Positions 44,795 to 54,569 of a stretch of 64,000 nt of DNA are shown here, in pieces; the stretch's first letter is position 1; every line of letters starts with the position of its first letter. The stretch comes from Occallatibacter gabretensis (GTDB lineage: Bacteria; Acidobacteriota; Terriglobia; Terriglobales; Acidobacteriaceae), in NCBI RefSeq assembly GCF_001449115.1, contig NZ_LAIJ01000009.1, positions 744,001 through 808,000 of the forward strand. The letters run 5' to 3'. Made by a program: the position numbers and the translations under genes. The notes under the pieces were generated by a model. The model was not told the DNA's origin and searched no databases. It saw nothing but the letters and a program-made list of their open reading frames with translations.

Positions 44795-46750
44795 CTATGG
44801 AGCGAGCTGTCTGATAATCGCCTCCGTGTCGTAAACGCAACCAGCCCAGACGCCACCGCTCGCCTGCACAAGCGCAGCCCAGAGTCGCGTATCGTCCGGC
44901 AGGCCGGCATGAGGCTTGAGATCGGCGCGCGGCGCGCGATCGGCTAGGCACTTCGCGCCATTCTCGGCGTCGAATTCCTTGCCTTCACAACCCACAAAAT
45001 CCACGCTGCCCACCAGCGCCTTGCGGTCAACAACGATGGAGATCGTGTCGCCTTCCTGCACCCGGCCAATCGGTCCACCGGCCAGCGCCTCCGGCGAAAT
45101 ATGTCCAATGCAGGCTCCCGTGGACACGCCACTGAAGCGCGCATCTGTGAGCACAGCCACACGCTTGGCATAGCTGAGATACTTGAGCGCCGACGTAACC
45201 TGATAGATCTCCTCCATGCCCGCGCCCAGCGGCCCCCCGCAGATCAGCACAATCACGTCACCCTGACGAATTGCCCCTTCCTTGATGGCCTTTACCGCAG
45301 CCGTCTCTGTCGTGAAGACGCGCGCCGGACCGGTATGCCGATAGACCTGATCTTCATCTACAAGCGAAGCGTCAATGGCTGTGCTTTTGATAACGGAGCC
45401 TTCAGGCGCGAGATTGCCAAGCGGAAAACAGACAGTCGAAGTCAGCCCGCTAGCCCTTGCGCGATCGGGCGAAAAGATCACATCATCCGAGTCAATGCCG
45501 TCCTGATCGCGCAATTGTTTTCTCAGAACCAGCCTGCGTTCGCTCTGCTCCCACCAGTTCAGGTTTTCATCCAGCGTCTGTCCCGTAACGGTCATGACAC
45601 TTGTGTCGAGCAAGCCAGCGCGACGCAGGTGCAGCATCACTTCCGGCACGCCGCCGGCAAGAAATACCTGTACCGTGGCAAATCCGCGCGGGCCATTGGG
45701 CAGCGCATCCACAAGACGTGGCGTCCGGCGGTTCACGCGTTGCCAGTCTGCAACCGCAGGCCGGCGCAAGGCCGCCGCATGCGCAATCGCCGGAACATGC
45801 AGCAGCAGGTTCGTCGAGCCCCCAAAGGCCGCATGCATAATCATGGCATTTTCAATGGCAGTGTCCGTCAAAATCGCGCTGGTAGTGAGACCGGTCTGAT
45901 GCATCCGCAACAGAGCACGCGCAGAACGTACCGCCGCATCTAGCCAGATCGCATGACCAGACGGAGCAAGCGCCGAATGCGGCAGCGCAAGGCCGAGAGC
46001 CTCTGCCACAACCTGCGACGTGGCAGCCGTCCCCAAAAACTGGCATCCACCACCAGGCGACGCACAGGCATGGCAGCCAACTTCAGCAGCATACTCAAGC
46101 GAAATCTCGCCCTGAGCAAAACGTGCGCCGATCGTCTGAACCTTGCCCGCATCCTCGCCGCTCTCCGGCAGCAGCGTCACACCGCCCGGCACAAGGATCG
46201 ATGGAATTTCATCCGACGCAGCAAGCGCCATCATCATAGCGGGCAGTCCCTTGTCGCAGGTGGCAATGCCCATCACGCCTTGGCGGGTGGGCAACGAGCG
46301 CATCAGCCGCCGCAGCACCATCGCTGCGTCGTTCCGAAACGGCAACGAGTCCATCATCGCTGCAGTTCCCTGGCTGCGGCCATCGCAGGGATCCGTGCAT
46401 GCGCCAGCAAAAGGGATCGCTTCAAGGGACTGAAACTCCCGCGCGGCGGCCTCAACAAGTAGCCCCACCTCCCAGTGCCCGGTATGGAAGCCAAGTGCAA
46501 TGGGCCTGCCATCAGGAGCGCGAACCCCGCCATGCGTGCTGAGAATCAGAAATTCCGGGTCAAGCAGACGCGCCGGAGCCCAACCCATGCCCGCATTCTG
46601 GCTGAGCCCAAAGAGATTGCCGGAAGGCTGCTGGAGAAGCATCTCCACACTCAAAGGCAGCGAGCCAGAGCTGCCCGGCGAGTGTGTGCGAACAGAAGCA
46701 AAATCGGTTGCTGGGCTTTCGAGGACGGAGATGACGGAAACGGGAGGCAT
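44795..46750 (-). CDS. yjhG: YjhG/YagF-family D-xylonate dehydratase
   Basis: This is a 651-residue IlvD/Edd-superfamily dehydratase. It aligns closely with E. coli YjhG, including VRTHSPG near the start, [38 protein letters not shown] and [17 protein letters not shown]. Iron-sulfur ligands are visible in TDPCDGR, ATCDKG and [11 protein letters not shown]. It dehydrates D-xylonate (or related aldonates) to the 2-keto-3-deoxy acid. The ATG at 46750 gives the YjhG-like start; the frame to 46921 lies inside the divergent gene's region. A divergent MFS permease and FAH-family dehydratase lie beside it, fitting a sugar-acid module. Confidence 0.93.
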   Translation of the reverse strand: MPPVSVISVLESPATDFASVRTHSPGSSGSLPLSVEMLLQQPSGNLFGLSQNAGMGWAPARLLDPEFLILSTHGGVRAPDGRPIALGFHTGHWEVGLLVEAAAREFQSLEAIPFAGACTDPCDGRSQGTAAMMDSLPFRNDAAMVLRRLMRSLPTRQGVMGIATCDKGLPAMMMALAASDEIPSILVPGGVTLLPESGEDAGKVQTIGARFAQGEISLEYAAEVGCHACASPGGGCQFLGTAATSQVVAEALGLALPHSALAPSGHAIWLDAAVRSARALLRMHQTGLTTSAILTDTAIENAMIMHAAFGGSTNLLLHVPAIAHAAALRRPAVADWQRVNRRTPRLVDALPNGPRGFATVQVFLAGGVPEVMLHLRRAGLLDTSVMTVTGQTLDENLNWWEQSERRLVLRKQLRDQDGIDSDDVIFSPDRARASGLTSTVCFPLGNLAPEGSVIKSTAIDASLVDEDQVYRHTGPARVFTTETAAVKAIKEGAIRQGDVIVLICGGPLGAGMEEIYQVTSALKYLSYAKRVAVLTDARFSGVSTGACIGHISPEALAGGPIGRVQEGDTISIVVDRKALVGSVDFVGCEGKEFDAENGAKCLADRAPRADLKPHAGLPDDTRLWAALVQASGGVWAGCVYDTEAIIRQLAP

Positions 46751-46789
46751 CGTTATCGTTATACTCCGGTACGGGTGCCAGGAGGCCAG
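46751..46789. promoter_or_regulatory. Compact divergent start region
   Basis: Only 39 bp separate the start codons of the divergent dehydratase and permease genes. The segment contains a CGTTAT repeat (46751-46756, 46757-46762) and the permease's AGGAGG at 46780-46785. Promoters for both genes must overlap coding sequence or each other, a setting suited to one shared operator. Confidence 0.4.
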
Positions 46790-48046
46790 ATGTACGGAGC
46801 GGATTTGCCGAAGCGCTGGACTCGCATCCTGCCCGCGGCGTTCATCACCTATAGCCTGGCCTATCTGGATCGCTCGAATTACGGCTTTGGAGCTGCGGCA
46901 GGCATGGCTGGTGAGCTTCACATCAGCCAGCAGCGGTCGGCGCTACTAGGCGCCATGTTTTTTCTCGGCTATACCTTCCTGCAGATTCCCGGAACCGCAT
47001 ACGCGGCAAAGCACAGCGCGCGCAGACTGATCTTCGTAGCCCTCTTAGCGTGGGGCACATTCTCCGCACTCACAGGAGTCATTCGCAACTTCTGGCTTCT
47101 GGCCGCAGACCGGCTGCTGCTCGGCGCAGCGGAAAGCTTCGTCTTCCCCGCAATGCTCGTGCTGCTCACGCGCTGGTTCACGCGCGCAGAGCGTTCACGC
47201 GCCACGGCATTTCTCATGCTGGGCAATCCAGTCACAGTGCTGTGGATGTCCGCCGTAACTGGATTCCTGATTCGCGCGCAGGGATGGCGGACGACCTTCG
47301 TACTTGAAGGATCGATCTCCATTGTGTGGGCATTCGTCTGGCTCGTCACAGTGAGCGATACCCCGAAGCACGCAAAGTGGATGGGCGAATCAAGCCGCGA
47401 AGTACTCCGGCGGGAGTTGGAACACGAGCAGCAATCACTGCCGGGAGTTCCCAATCTGAGAACGGCATTCAGCTTCCCGAATGTTCCGCGCCTCTGTGTG
47501 CAATATTTTTTCTGGAGTCTTGGAGTGTACGGGTTCGTACTGTGGCTGCCGGTTGTTATCAGTAACGCATCCGGCCTGCCCATCCACATCACGGGGCTGC
47601 TCGTTGCCGCGCCGTATCTTTTTGCAGCAATCGGAATGGTAGTAGTGGCACGCTCTTCGGATCGCGCAAAGCAGCGCAAGCCATATATCTGGCCGCTTCT
47701 AATGCTCTCCGGAGCGGCGCTCGGCGCATCCTGTCTGCTCGCGCCGCACTCCTTCGCCTGGACGTATGTGTTTGTCGTGATAGCAGGCGCGGGAATGTAT
47801 GCGCCATATGGGCCGTTCTTCGCCATTGTGCCCGAGATGCTGCCGCGCAACGTGGCCGGCGGAGTCATGGCGCTGATTAATAGTTGCGGCGCGCTGGGCG
47901 GCTTTGCGGGAACGTATCTTGTAGGCCTGCTGCAGGCATGGACCGGCGGCTCGCGAGCAGGATTTATGCTGATGTCATTCTCATTGGTGGTCTCGGGAAT
48001 TATTCTCGCGGGTATGCGGCCATCGCCGCAGGAGGCACGCGCATGA
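46790..48046 (+). CDS. MFS sugar-acid transporter (anion:cation symporter type)
   Basis: This is a 418-residue, 12-helix transporter. [14 protein letters not shown] near residue 20 is the D-R-x-N signature of the tartrate/galactonate/phthalate ACS family. [26 protein letters not shown] and later [21 protein letters not shown] stretches are typical. An ideal AGGAGG lies five bases before the ATG at 46790, fixing the start; the open frame back to 46475 is the antisense of the dehydratase gene. Its stop overlaps the FAH gene start (ATGA), so import and catabolism are coupled. Likely cargo is D-xylonate, galactonate or another aldonate. Confidence 0.9.
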   Translation: MYGADLPKRWTRILPAAFITYSLAYLDRSNYGFGAAAGMAGELHISQQRSALLGAMFFLGYTFLQIPGTAYAAKHSARRLIFVALLAWGTFSALTGVIRNFWLLAADRLLLGAAESFVFPAMLVLLTRWFTRAERSRATAFLMLGNPVTVLWMSAVTGFLIRAQGWRTTFVLEGSISIVWAFVWLVTVSDTPKHAKWMGESSREVLRRELEHEQQSLPGVPNLRTAFSFPNVPRLCVQYFFWSLGVYGFVLWLPVVISNASGLPIHITGLLVAAPYLFAAIGMVVVARSSDRAKQRKPYIWPLLMLSGAALGASCLLAPHSFAWTYVFVVIAGAGMYAPYGPFFAIVPEMLPRNVAGGVMALINSCGALGGFAGTYLVGLLQAWTGGSRAGFMLMSFSLVVSGIILAGMRPSPQEARA

Positions 48047-48873
48047 TCCTTTACCATCCGCACCGGAACGAACTGGTTGTGGAGCACGGAGGCCGCTATA
48101 TTTCGCTTCCGGATGAATCTCTGGATGAGTTCCTCGCTCACGAGGAGCTGCACGCTTACCTGGAATCCGTTGTCTCCGCGGGCGGGCGCGTCGCACCGCT
48201 TGATACCACCTCACTGCGCGCGCCCATCGGCTCGCAGGAGGTGTGGGCGGCGGGCGTGACGTACTTCCGCAGCAGAACCGCGCGCATGGAAGAGTCAAAG
48301 GACGCAGGCGGAGGTAGCTTTTATGACCATGTGTACACGGCAGAGCGTCCGGAGCTGTTCTTCAAGGCGATGCCGTACAAGGTGGTTGGCTCCGGCTCTC
48401 CCGTTCACATCCGTAAAGACGCCATATGGAGCGTGCCTGAGCCGGAGCTCGCGCTGTGCGTCAATTCGTCGGGACAAATCGTCGGCTACACCATCGGCAA
48501 CGACATGAGCTCGCGCGATATTGAAGGACAGAATCTGCTCTATCTTCCGCAGGCAAAAATCTGGGACGCAAGCTGCGCACTCGGGCCCGGAATACTACTC
48601 ACGCCGGAGCCACTGCCCGCCGAAACGCGTATCCAAATTGCGATCGAGCGCGGCGAGCAGACCGTCTTCACCGGCGAAACATCTCTCAAGGAGATGAAGC
48701 GCAGGCCGGAGGAACTCGTCGAATATCTCTTCCGCGATCAGACCTTCCCCTTCGGATGTTTTCTGCTGACCGGCACGGGCATTGTTCCGCCGGATGACTT
48801 TACCCTGCACAGCGGCGACCGCATCGCCATCTCAATCGATGGGATCGGGACGCTGAGGAATCATGTGGCGTAA
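48043..48873 (+). CDS. Fumarylacetoacetate-hydrolase-family 2-keto-3-deoxy-sugar-acid dehydratase
   Basis: This is a 276-residue FAH-fold enzyme. Motifs include [31 protein letters not shown], the metal ligands in VPEPELAL, and [15 protein letters not shown] with the third acidic ligand. The C-terminal stretch is [22 protein letters not shown]. In Weimberg-type pathways an FAH-family protein (XylX type) dehydrates 2-keto-3-deoxy-xylonate to alpha-ketoglutarate semialdehyde, exactly the step after the YjhG reaction. A hydratase or lyase role on similar keto acids is an alternative. The start at 48043 overlaps the permease stop; the ComEA-like gene overlaps its 3' end by 11 bases. Confidence 0.88.
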   Translation: MILYHPHRNELVVEHGGRYISLPDESLDEFLAHEELHAYLESVVSAGGRVAPLDTTSLRAPIGSQEVWAAGVTYFRSRTARMEESKDAGGGSFYDHVYTAERPELFFKAMPYKVVGSGSPVHIRKDAIWSVPEPELALCVNSSGQIVGYTIGNDMSSRDIEGQNLLYLPQAKIWDASCALGPGILLTPEPLPAETRIQIAIERGEQTVFTGETSLKEMKRRPEELVEYLFRDQTFPFGCFLLTGTGIVPPDDFTLHSGDRIAISIDGIGTLRNHVA

Positions 48874-49162
48874 AGGCTTCAGGGCAGCAGCGTTACTGAT
48901 GTGCGTCGCCTGCTGTGCCGCGTCATCTACACACACTGCGCAAGCCCCGACGCAATCGAAAGTTCCGGAGGGCCAGCGGCTGGATGTGAATCGCGCCGGC
49001 ATGGAAGAACTGATGAAGCTGCCCGGCATAACGCAGATATGGGCGGAGCGCATCATACGCTTCCGCCCATATCACGCCAAGAGCGATCTGAGAAACCAGG
49101 GCGTCATTCCAGCCCGTACGTATCACAAGATCGAAGATTTAATTGTGGCGCATCGCAACTGA
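48863..49162 (+). CDS. Exported ComEA-like helix-hairpin-helix protein
   Basis: This is a 99-residue protein. A hydrophobic leader (1-22) carries several cysteines (LMCVACCA), so a lipoprotein or a cleaved secreted form are both possible. The mature part is one ComEA-type double Hh[33 protein letters not shown], then [14 protein letters not shown]. ComEA-like proteins bind DNA in the envelope during natural transformation. The domain here is short and lacks the long linker, and no other competence gene is adjacent. It overlaps the FAH gene by 11 bases and converges with the RND gene at a one-base gap. Confidence 0.82.
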   Translation: MWRKGFRAAALLMCVACCAASSTHTAQAPTQSKVPEGQRLDVNRAGMEELMKLPGITQIWAERIIRFRPYHAKSDLRNQGVIPARTYHKIEDLIVAHRN

Positions 49163-49163
49163 T

Positions 49164-52100
49164 TTACGCGTGCGCCAGCTGCTCGGCCTCGCCCTTTTCT
49201 GCGTTGTCGGGCCTGACAGCGTTGCGTCTCAAAAGCCCGCTCAGAATCACATACAACACCGGAATGAAGAAGAGGTTGAGCACAGTGGAAAACACCATGC
49301 CGCCCACAATCGTAGTGCCTACTGAGCGGCGGCCAAGCGAGCCCGCGCCGGTGGCAAAAACCAGCGGGAACACGCCGAGGATGAATGCAAACGAAGTCAT
49401 GAGAATCGGCCGCAGGCGTAATTCCGCGGCTTCAATCGCGGCTTCTGCAATCGAACGGCCCTGCCGGCGAAGCTGCTCGGCGAACTCGACGATAAGAATC
49501 GCGTTCTTGGCCGAGAGACCGATCAGCATGACGAGTCCGATCTGGCAGTAGACGTCGTCCGCAAAGCCTCGCAACGAGACCAACGCCAGCGCTCCCAGCA
49601 CCGCCATGGGCACCGCAAGCAGGATGATGAACGGCAGCGCGAAGCTCTCATACTGCGCCGAGAGCGTGAGATATACAACAAGGATGCCAAGGGCAAAGAT
49701 GATAACCGCCTTGCCGCTGGACTCGGTTTCCTCTAGCGTGAGTCCGGTCCACTGGTACGTCATCCCGGGCATCATCACTTGTTTGGCCAGATCCTGTATG
49801 GCGTCAATGCCTTGGCCGGAGCTGTAGCCCGGTGCCTGTGAGCCGTCGATCTCGACCGCCCGGAAGAGGTTGTAGTGGGTAATGACCGGAGGACCGGCGC
49901 TGTTGATGATGGTGACGATGTTGTCGAGCGGCACCATCGTTGAGTTGTTCGAGCGCACGTAGAAGTTGTGCAGATCGCTCTGGTTCATGCGGAAGGGCTG
50001 ATCGGCCTGCGCGTAAACACGATAGGTGCGGTTGTTGTAGTCGAAGTCGTTGACATATTGCGAGCCCATGAAGACGCCCAGCGTATCCGTGACCTGCGAG
50101 AGCGGAATGTTGAGCGCCTTGGCCTTCTGGCGGTCAATCGTCACAAGCACCTGCGGATCGTTTGCGGAGAACTGCGTGTAGACGTTCATCAGATCCTTGC
50201 GCGTTCGGGCCATGCCCATCATCTGGTGGGCCACGCGATCCAGGTCGGCCAATGTGTTACGGCCTTCGTCCTGCAGCATGAACTGGAAGCCGCCCACGGA
50301 GCCGACTCCCTGCACAGCGGGAGGCTGCACCATCTGCACAATGCCGCCGCCAGACATGAACATCAGCGGTTGAAGCTTGGGCGAGAGCCTCTGCACAATC
50401 TCCGCGGCTGAGTGGCCTTTGCCGCGACGCTGGTCGGCGGGAATGGTGGCCACGAACATGATGCCGCTATTGGAAGTTGCGCCGTTAAAGCCGAAGCCCA
50501 TGACCGAGAAAACGCCGGCAACATCCGAATCCGGAGAGATGATGGCCTGGGCGCGGTTAGCAAGATCAGCGGTATAGGTCAGCGAAGATCCTGGCGGCGC
50601 CTGCACAATCACCATCACATAGCCCTGATCTTCCTGCGGAATGAAGCCGGTGGGCACGCGCTGATAGAGCCAGGCCGTTGCGCCAAGACCGGCAATGAAC
50701 AGAACAAGCAGCAAGTACCGCAGGCGCAGGGCAAAGTGAACCGACTTCGCATAGGTGCGGCCGAGCCAGTTGATCGCGCCATCCGTGCCATGCACAAAGG
50801 CTGCGAAAGCCCGTGAAAGCGGCTTGATATGCAGGAAGTCAAGCTGGCGCGGACGCTCTTCTTCGCCGCGCAGGAAGAGGGCGGAGAGCGCGGGTGAAAG
50901 CGTCAGAGCGTTGAAGGCGGAGATGGCGATTGAGAATGCAATCGTCAGCGAGAACTGCCGGTAGAGAATGCCGGTAGTGCCGGGGAAGAACGAAACCGGC
51001 ACAAACACCGCGATCAGCACCAGCGATGTAGCGATGACTGCGCTGGTGACCTCGCTCATGGCATGGGATGCGGCCAGGTGCGGATCCGAGTGCTCCAGAT
51101 GAATATGGCGCTGCACGTTTTCGATGACGACAATCGCATCGTCCACCACCAGGCCGGTGGCCAGCGTGATGCCGAAGAGCGTCAGCGTATTGATGGAGAA
51201 GCCGAACATCTTGATGAAGGCGAAGGTGCCTATCAGCGAGACCGGGATCGTAACGGCAGGAATGATCGTCGCGCGCCAGTCCAGCAGGAAGAGGAAGATG
51301 ACGACGATGACGATCACAATGGCTTCGCCGAGCGTGCTCATCACTTCCTTGATGGAGTCGCCGACAGAGGTCGTTCCGTCAAAGGCAATCGTGTACTCCA
51401 GGCCCGGAGGAAAGTTCTTTTTCAGGTCCTCGAGAACGATGCGCGCCTGTTTATCGACTTCGAGCGCATTGGCAACTGCCAGCTGCTGCACGCCAACGCC
51501 GATGGCGTCGCGGCCGGAAAACTTCAGCGATGTGCTGTAGTCTTCCGCGCCCACTTCGCTGTGGCCCACGTCACTCAGCAGCACCAGGCCGTTGGGCGAG
51601 TTCTTCACGATAATGTTGTCGAACTCCTGCGGGCTGCTTAGGCGGCCAATGACCCGCACGGGCACCTGATAGGCCTGCGTGCTGCTGGCTGGCTGCTGAC
51701 CCAGCTGGCCGGCAGGGATCTCTATGTTCTGCTCGGCAAGCGCGGCGATCACGTCCGTAGCAGTGAGGTTGCGGCTGGCCAGCTTCACCGGATCGAGCCA
51801 CACGCGCATGGCGTACTTGCGCTCGCCGAAGATCACCACGTCGCCAACGCCGGGCACGCGCTTCAGAGCGTCCTTCACGTAAACGTCAATGTAGTTGGAG
51901 ATAAACTCCGGCGAATATCGGCCGTCTCTCGTGTAGAAACCTGCGCCGAAGACAAAGTTGGCGTTGGTCTTGGTAATGGTGACGCCCGTCTGGTTCACAG
52001 CCGCAGGCAAACGTCCCTGCACGCTGGCCACGCGGTTCTGCACGTCCACAGCGGCAATATCCAGGCTGTAGCCGGTATCGAAGGTGACAGTAATCGTGCT

Positions 52101-52364
52101 GACGCCGGAGTTCGTACTGGAAGAGCTTATGTAGTGCATGCCTTCCACGCCGTTGATCGATTCCTCAAGCGGAATGGTGACCGCCTTCTCCACGGTGTCA
52201 GCATTAGCGCCCACATAGCTGCTGGTAACCGTCACCTGCGGCGGCGCAAGATTCGGGTACATGGAGATAGGTAGAGTAGGAATGCACACCGCGCCGGCCA
52301 GAATGATCAGCAGAGCGCAAACAGTGGCAAATACCGGCCTACGAATAAAGAAATCTACGAACAA
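49164..52364 (-). CDS. RND efflux pump inner-membrane transporter (AcrB/MexB-like)
   Basis: This is a 1066-residue HAE1-family pump. The N-terminus MFVDFFIRRPVFATVCALLIILAG and LPISMYPNLAPPQVTVTSSY are hallmarks, and 12 helices flank two large periplasmic loops. The proton-relay aspartates lie in TGLVVDDAIVVIENV and the partner lysine in GLSAKNAILIVEFAEQL. The drug-binding loop contains GGFQFMLQD. It expels amphipathic compounds by proton exchange as a trimer with an adaptor and a TolC-type channel. The adaptor gene is 104 bp upstream on the same strand. No outer-membrane channel gene is adjacent; a TolC-family protein is encoded at 7855-9894. Confidence 0.95.
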   Translation of the reverse strand: MFVDFFIRRPVFATVCALLIILAGAVCIPTLPISMYPNLAPPQVTVTSSYVGANADTVEKAVTIPLEESINGVEGMHYISSSSTNSGVSTITVTFDTGYSLDIAAVDVQNRVASVQGRLPAAVNQTGVTITKTNANFVFGAGFYTRDGRYSPEFISNYIDVYVKDALKRVPGVGDVVIFGERKYAMRVWLDPVKLASRNLTATDVIAALAEQNIEIPAGQLGQQPASSTQAYQVPVRVIGRLSSPQEFDNIIVKNSPNGLVLLSDVGHSEVGAEDYSTSLKFSGRDAIGVGVQQLAVANALEVDKQARIVLEDLKKNFPPGLEYTIAFDGTTSVGDSIKEVMSTLGEAIVIVIVVIFLFLLDWRATIIPAVTIPVSLIGTFAFIKMFGFSINTLTLFGITLATGLVVDDAIVVIENVQRHIHLEHSDPHLAASHAMSEVTSAVIATSLVLIAVFVPVSFFPGTTGILYRQFSLTIAFSIAISAFNALTLSPALSALFLRGEEERPRQLDFLHIKPLSRAFAAFVHGTDGAINWLGRTYAKSVHFALRLRYLLLVLFIAGLGATAWLYQRVPTGFIPQEDQGYVMVIVQAPPGSSLTYTADLANRAQAIISPDSDVAGVFSVMGFGFNGATSNSGIMFVATIPADQRRGKGHSAAEIVQRLSPKLQPLMFMSGGGIVQMVQPPAVQGVGSVGGFQFMLQDEGRNTLADLDRVAHQMMGMARTRKDLMNVYTQFSANDPQVLVTIDRQKAKALNIPLSQVTDTLGVFMGSQYVNDFDYNNRTYRVYAQADQPFRMNQSDLHNFYVRSNNSTMVPLDNIVTIINSAGPPVITHYNLFRAVEIDGSQAPGYSSGQGIDAIQDLAKQVMMPGMTYQWTGLTLEETESSGKAVIIFALGILVVYLTLSAQYESFALPFIILLAVPMAVLGALALVSLRGFADDVYCQIGLVMLIGLSAKNAILIVEFAEQLRRQGRSIAEAAIEAAELRLRPILMTSFAFILGVFPLVFATGAGSLGRRSVGTTIVGGMVFSTVLNLFFIPVLYVILSGLLRRNAVRPDNAEKGEAEQLAHA

Positions 52365-52468
52365 AGCGAGCCTTCCTTCTGTTGAGGGCTATCGCCGGCT
52401 GCGTATACGAGCCGCATATAAGCCTAGACGAGTGGAAACATGCTTGTGGACTGGCTGTGCGGGTCTTG

Positions 52469-53563
52469 CTAGCTTCCCGGCAGCGGCGACACAGGCATTC
52501 CATTCACCAGCAATTGCGTGCCTGAAGTAATCACCTTGTCGCCCTCATTGAGGCCGGCGGTGACGGCATAGTTATTGCCCACGGTATCGCCCAGCGATAC
52601 GGGCACTTGCGTCGCAACATAGTGGCCGCTTTCCTGCTTGGCCAAGTAGACAAAGCTCTGTCCGCCCAGACGTATTACAGCAAGCATAGGCACAGTGGCC
52701 ATCGGTTGCGTCTTCCAGATAATGCGCGCCCTCACAAGCTGCGCATTTCGCAGAAGCTCAGATCCGGACCGCACAGGAGCCTTTACCAGCACCCCCTGCA
52801 CCGTAGAATCCACCTGCGGGGAGAGGAAATCGATATTGGTCTTTTCGAGCACGTTGCCGTTCGTATCCGTCAGGTCCACTTCCAGGCCCTGCTTCAGTTC
52901 CGTGGAGCGCTCGGTAGGCACATAGATGTAGGCCTCAAGATCCTTGTTCTCATCCACGGTCGTCAGCACGGTGGTAGGAGAGACATAGTCGCCCACATGC
53001 ACGGGAATGTCGCCCACCACGCCGTCATACGGAGCACGGATCGTGTAGTACGCCAACTGCTCCACCTGCGACTGGCCCGTGGCCGTCGAGGAATCATAAT
53101 CGGCCTTCGCATTCGCATACGCCTGCTGTGCCTGCTCAAAGACATCGCGGCTGGTGATGCCGGCCTCAAACAGCTTCTTCTGGCGGGCAAACTCGCCGGT
53201 GTTGTAATCGAGGACGGCCTTCTTCTGCTGCACGGTAGCTTGCTGCGCGTTCACCGCGGATTGCTGGTACAGCGGATCGATGGTCATCAGAATCTGGCCG
53301 GATTTAACGCGGTCGCCGGATTTCGCGCCAATGCCTGTAAGGCGGCCATTCACCTGCGGCTGTAAAGTGGCCGACCGGCGGCTCTTGATGGTCGCTACGT
53401 ACTCACTGGCCTGGGCCACAGGCGAGAGGGAAACGGCCAACGTCTGCACCGGCAGTGCCTGTGCAGACGGCGCCGGGGGAGCGGCCTGCTTGCACCCCGC
53501 AAGAACAATTACGCTGATAAGGGCGGCAGAGACTGGCTGAAAAATGGCAGAAACGGATTTCAA
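52469..53563 (-). CDS. RND efflux periplasmic adaptor lipoprotein (AcrA/MexA-like)
   Basis: This is a 364-residue membrane-fusion protein. The leader MKSVSAIFQPVSAALISVIVLAGC carries a lipobox (VLAGC), so it is a lipoprotein. In order come a beta-barrel/lipoyl half (YVATIKSRRSATLQPQVNGRL), an alpha-hairpin (about 105-185, with the QQATVQQKKAVLDYNTGEF coil), the lipoyl second half (TIRAPYDGVVGDIPVHVGDYV) and a beta-barrel. I choose the TTG at 53563, with GAGG eight bases upstream, because it places the leader correctly; the frame to 53635 adds 24 residues before the signal. It forms an operon with the pump gene. Confidence 0.92.
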   Translation of the reverse strand: MKSVSAIFQPVSAALISVIVLAGCKQAAPPAPSAQALPVQTLAVSLSPVAQASEYVATIKSRRSATLQPQVNGRLTGIGAKSGDRVKSGQILMTIDPLYQQSAVNAQQATVQQKKAVLDYNTGEFARQKKLFEAGITSRDVFEQAQQAYANAKADYDSSTATGQSQVEQLAYYTIRAPYDGVVGDIPVHVGDYVSPTTVLTTVDENKDLEAYIYVPTERSTELKQGLEVDLTDTNGNVLEKTNIDFLSPQVDSTVQGVLVKAPVRSGSELLRNAQLVRARIIWKTQPMATVPMLAVIRLGGQSFVYLAKQESGHYVATQVPVSLGDTVGNNYAVTAGLNEGDKVITSGTQLLVNGMPVSPLPGS

Positions 53564-53852
53564 GAAATTATCCTCGCTGGTTGCGCCTGGCCTCTCGTTG
53601 TGCTCTGTCTTAATAAGACTGGCCGGGCCGGGCATTGCTGTTAGTACGGACTATGAAAGATGGCGGTTCCGGACCGATGCTTCGAAATTACGATTCCGGG
53701 TGCTGGGATTCAGATTCCCGTGGATACTCGATTGTCGCAAAATTTTCACTTGGACGCCGATATGGGGGCAACGTCTGCTTGAAGTCGAGACAATTCAAGG
53801 AGTTCCGTTATACGGTATGATTCTGGCCAACCTCAGATGGAGGCTAACTTCT

Positions 53853-54569
53853 ATGAAAAGGCTCCTGTGCCTGGCGTATGCAGTTGCGATGCTGTTATCC
53901 GGACCGCGGGCAATGGCTTATTGCAACCAACCTCAACCCCGTCTGGTGTGCGCTGAATACTTCGCCACCCGGGCCGTTGTCCGAGCTACCTTGCTGCACG
54001 GCCGCGCGATCCATGATAAGAAGGAATCGGAAGCCGTTCTGGCGCATGTCTATACCCTGAAAGTCGATGAGGTTCTGCATGGCCAGGCACCTGATGAGAT
54101 TCAACTAGACGATGAAAATGACAGCAGCCGGGTAACCTTTGACTGGACTCTGAACGGGAAATATCTATTATTTCTCGATTACCTTCCCAAAGATCACGTC
54201 TGGTCTGTCGATAGCTGCGGAAACTCTGGGCCTTTAGCAAAAGCCCAGCGGGCTGTAGCCGAGATCTCTGCCGTTCATTCAGCACACGGCGGGGGAGCTG
54301 TTTACGGGTTTCTCATGGGCAACAACCCTCAGGATCCCATTGCTGATGTGCATATTGATGCCGTGGGAAGTAAAGGAACCTTTGAGGCCGTATCCAGCAA
54401 GGACGGCAAATTCAAGATACAGGTTCCTGCCGGCGAATATCGCCTTGTGAATAAGGGAAGAAAACTGTCCTTTCAAAAGTATGACATCAGCTATGAAGAC
54501 CCGATGAAAATTCACATCGAAGCGGGAGGGTGCGCTCAGATTTGGATGAGCGGTGCGGGAAGCCCTTAG
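53853..54569 (+). CDS. Secreted NTR/TIMP-like protein with Cna-B-like C-terminal domain
   Basis: This is a 238-residue exported protein. A signal peptide spans 1-20 (ending AMA). The first domain starts with Cys and has the pattern of NTR/TIMP-like modules: CNQP, ATRAVVRATLL, AHVYTLKVDEVLHGQAPDEI, GKYLLFLDYLPKDHVWSVDSCGNSGPL. Its cysteines probably pair within the module. The second domain (about 145-235) resembles a carboxypeptidase-regulatory/Cna-B beta-sandwich (GAVYGFLMG... DPIADVHIDAVGS... FEAVSSKDGKFKIQVPAGEYRL). The start at 53853 has GGAGG about nine bases upstream; the frame to 53544 antisense-overlaps the adaptor gene. The function is unknown. Confidence 0.75.
   Translation: MKRLLCLAYAVAMLLSGPRAMAYCNQPQPRLVCAEYFATRAVVRATLLHGRAIHDKKESEAVLAHVYTLKVDEVLHGQAPDEIQLDDENDSSRVTFDWTLNGKYLLFLDYLPKDHVWSVDSCGNSGPLAKAQRAVAEISAVHSAHGGGAVYGFLMGNNPQDPIADVHIDAVGSKGTFEAVSSKDGKFKIQVPAGEYRLVNKGRKLSFQKYDISYEDPMKIHIEAGGCAQIWMSGAGSP

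Noticed and set aside
46969..48153. 394-codon minus-strand frame opposite the MFS transporter
   Set aside because: It is antisense to a transporter with a perfect AGGAGG start, and its composition is Ser/Thr/Arg-rich without domains.
53624..53640. GGGCCGGGCATTGCT resembling a -24/-12 sigma-54 element upstream of the NTR-like gene
   Set aside because: Only GG and TTGCT match; it lies over 200 bp from the start and such matches are common at this GC content.
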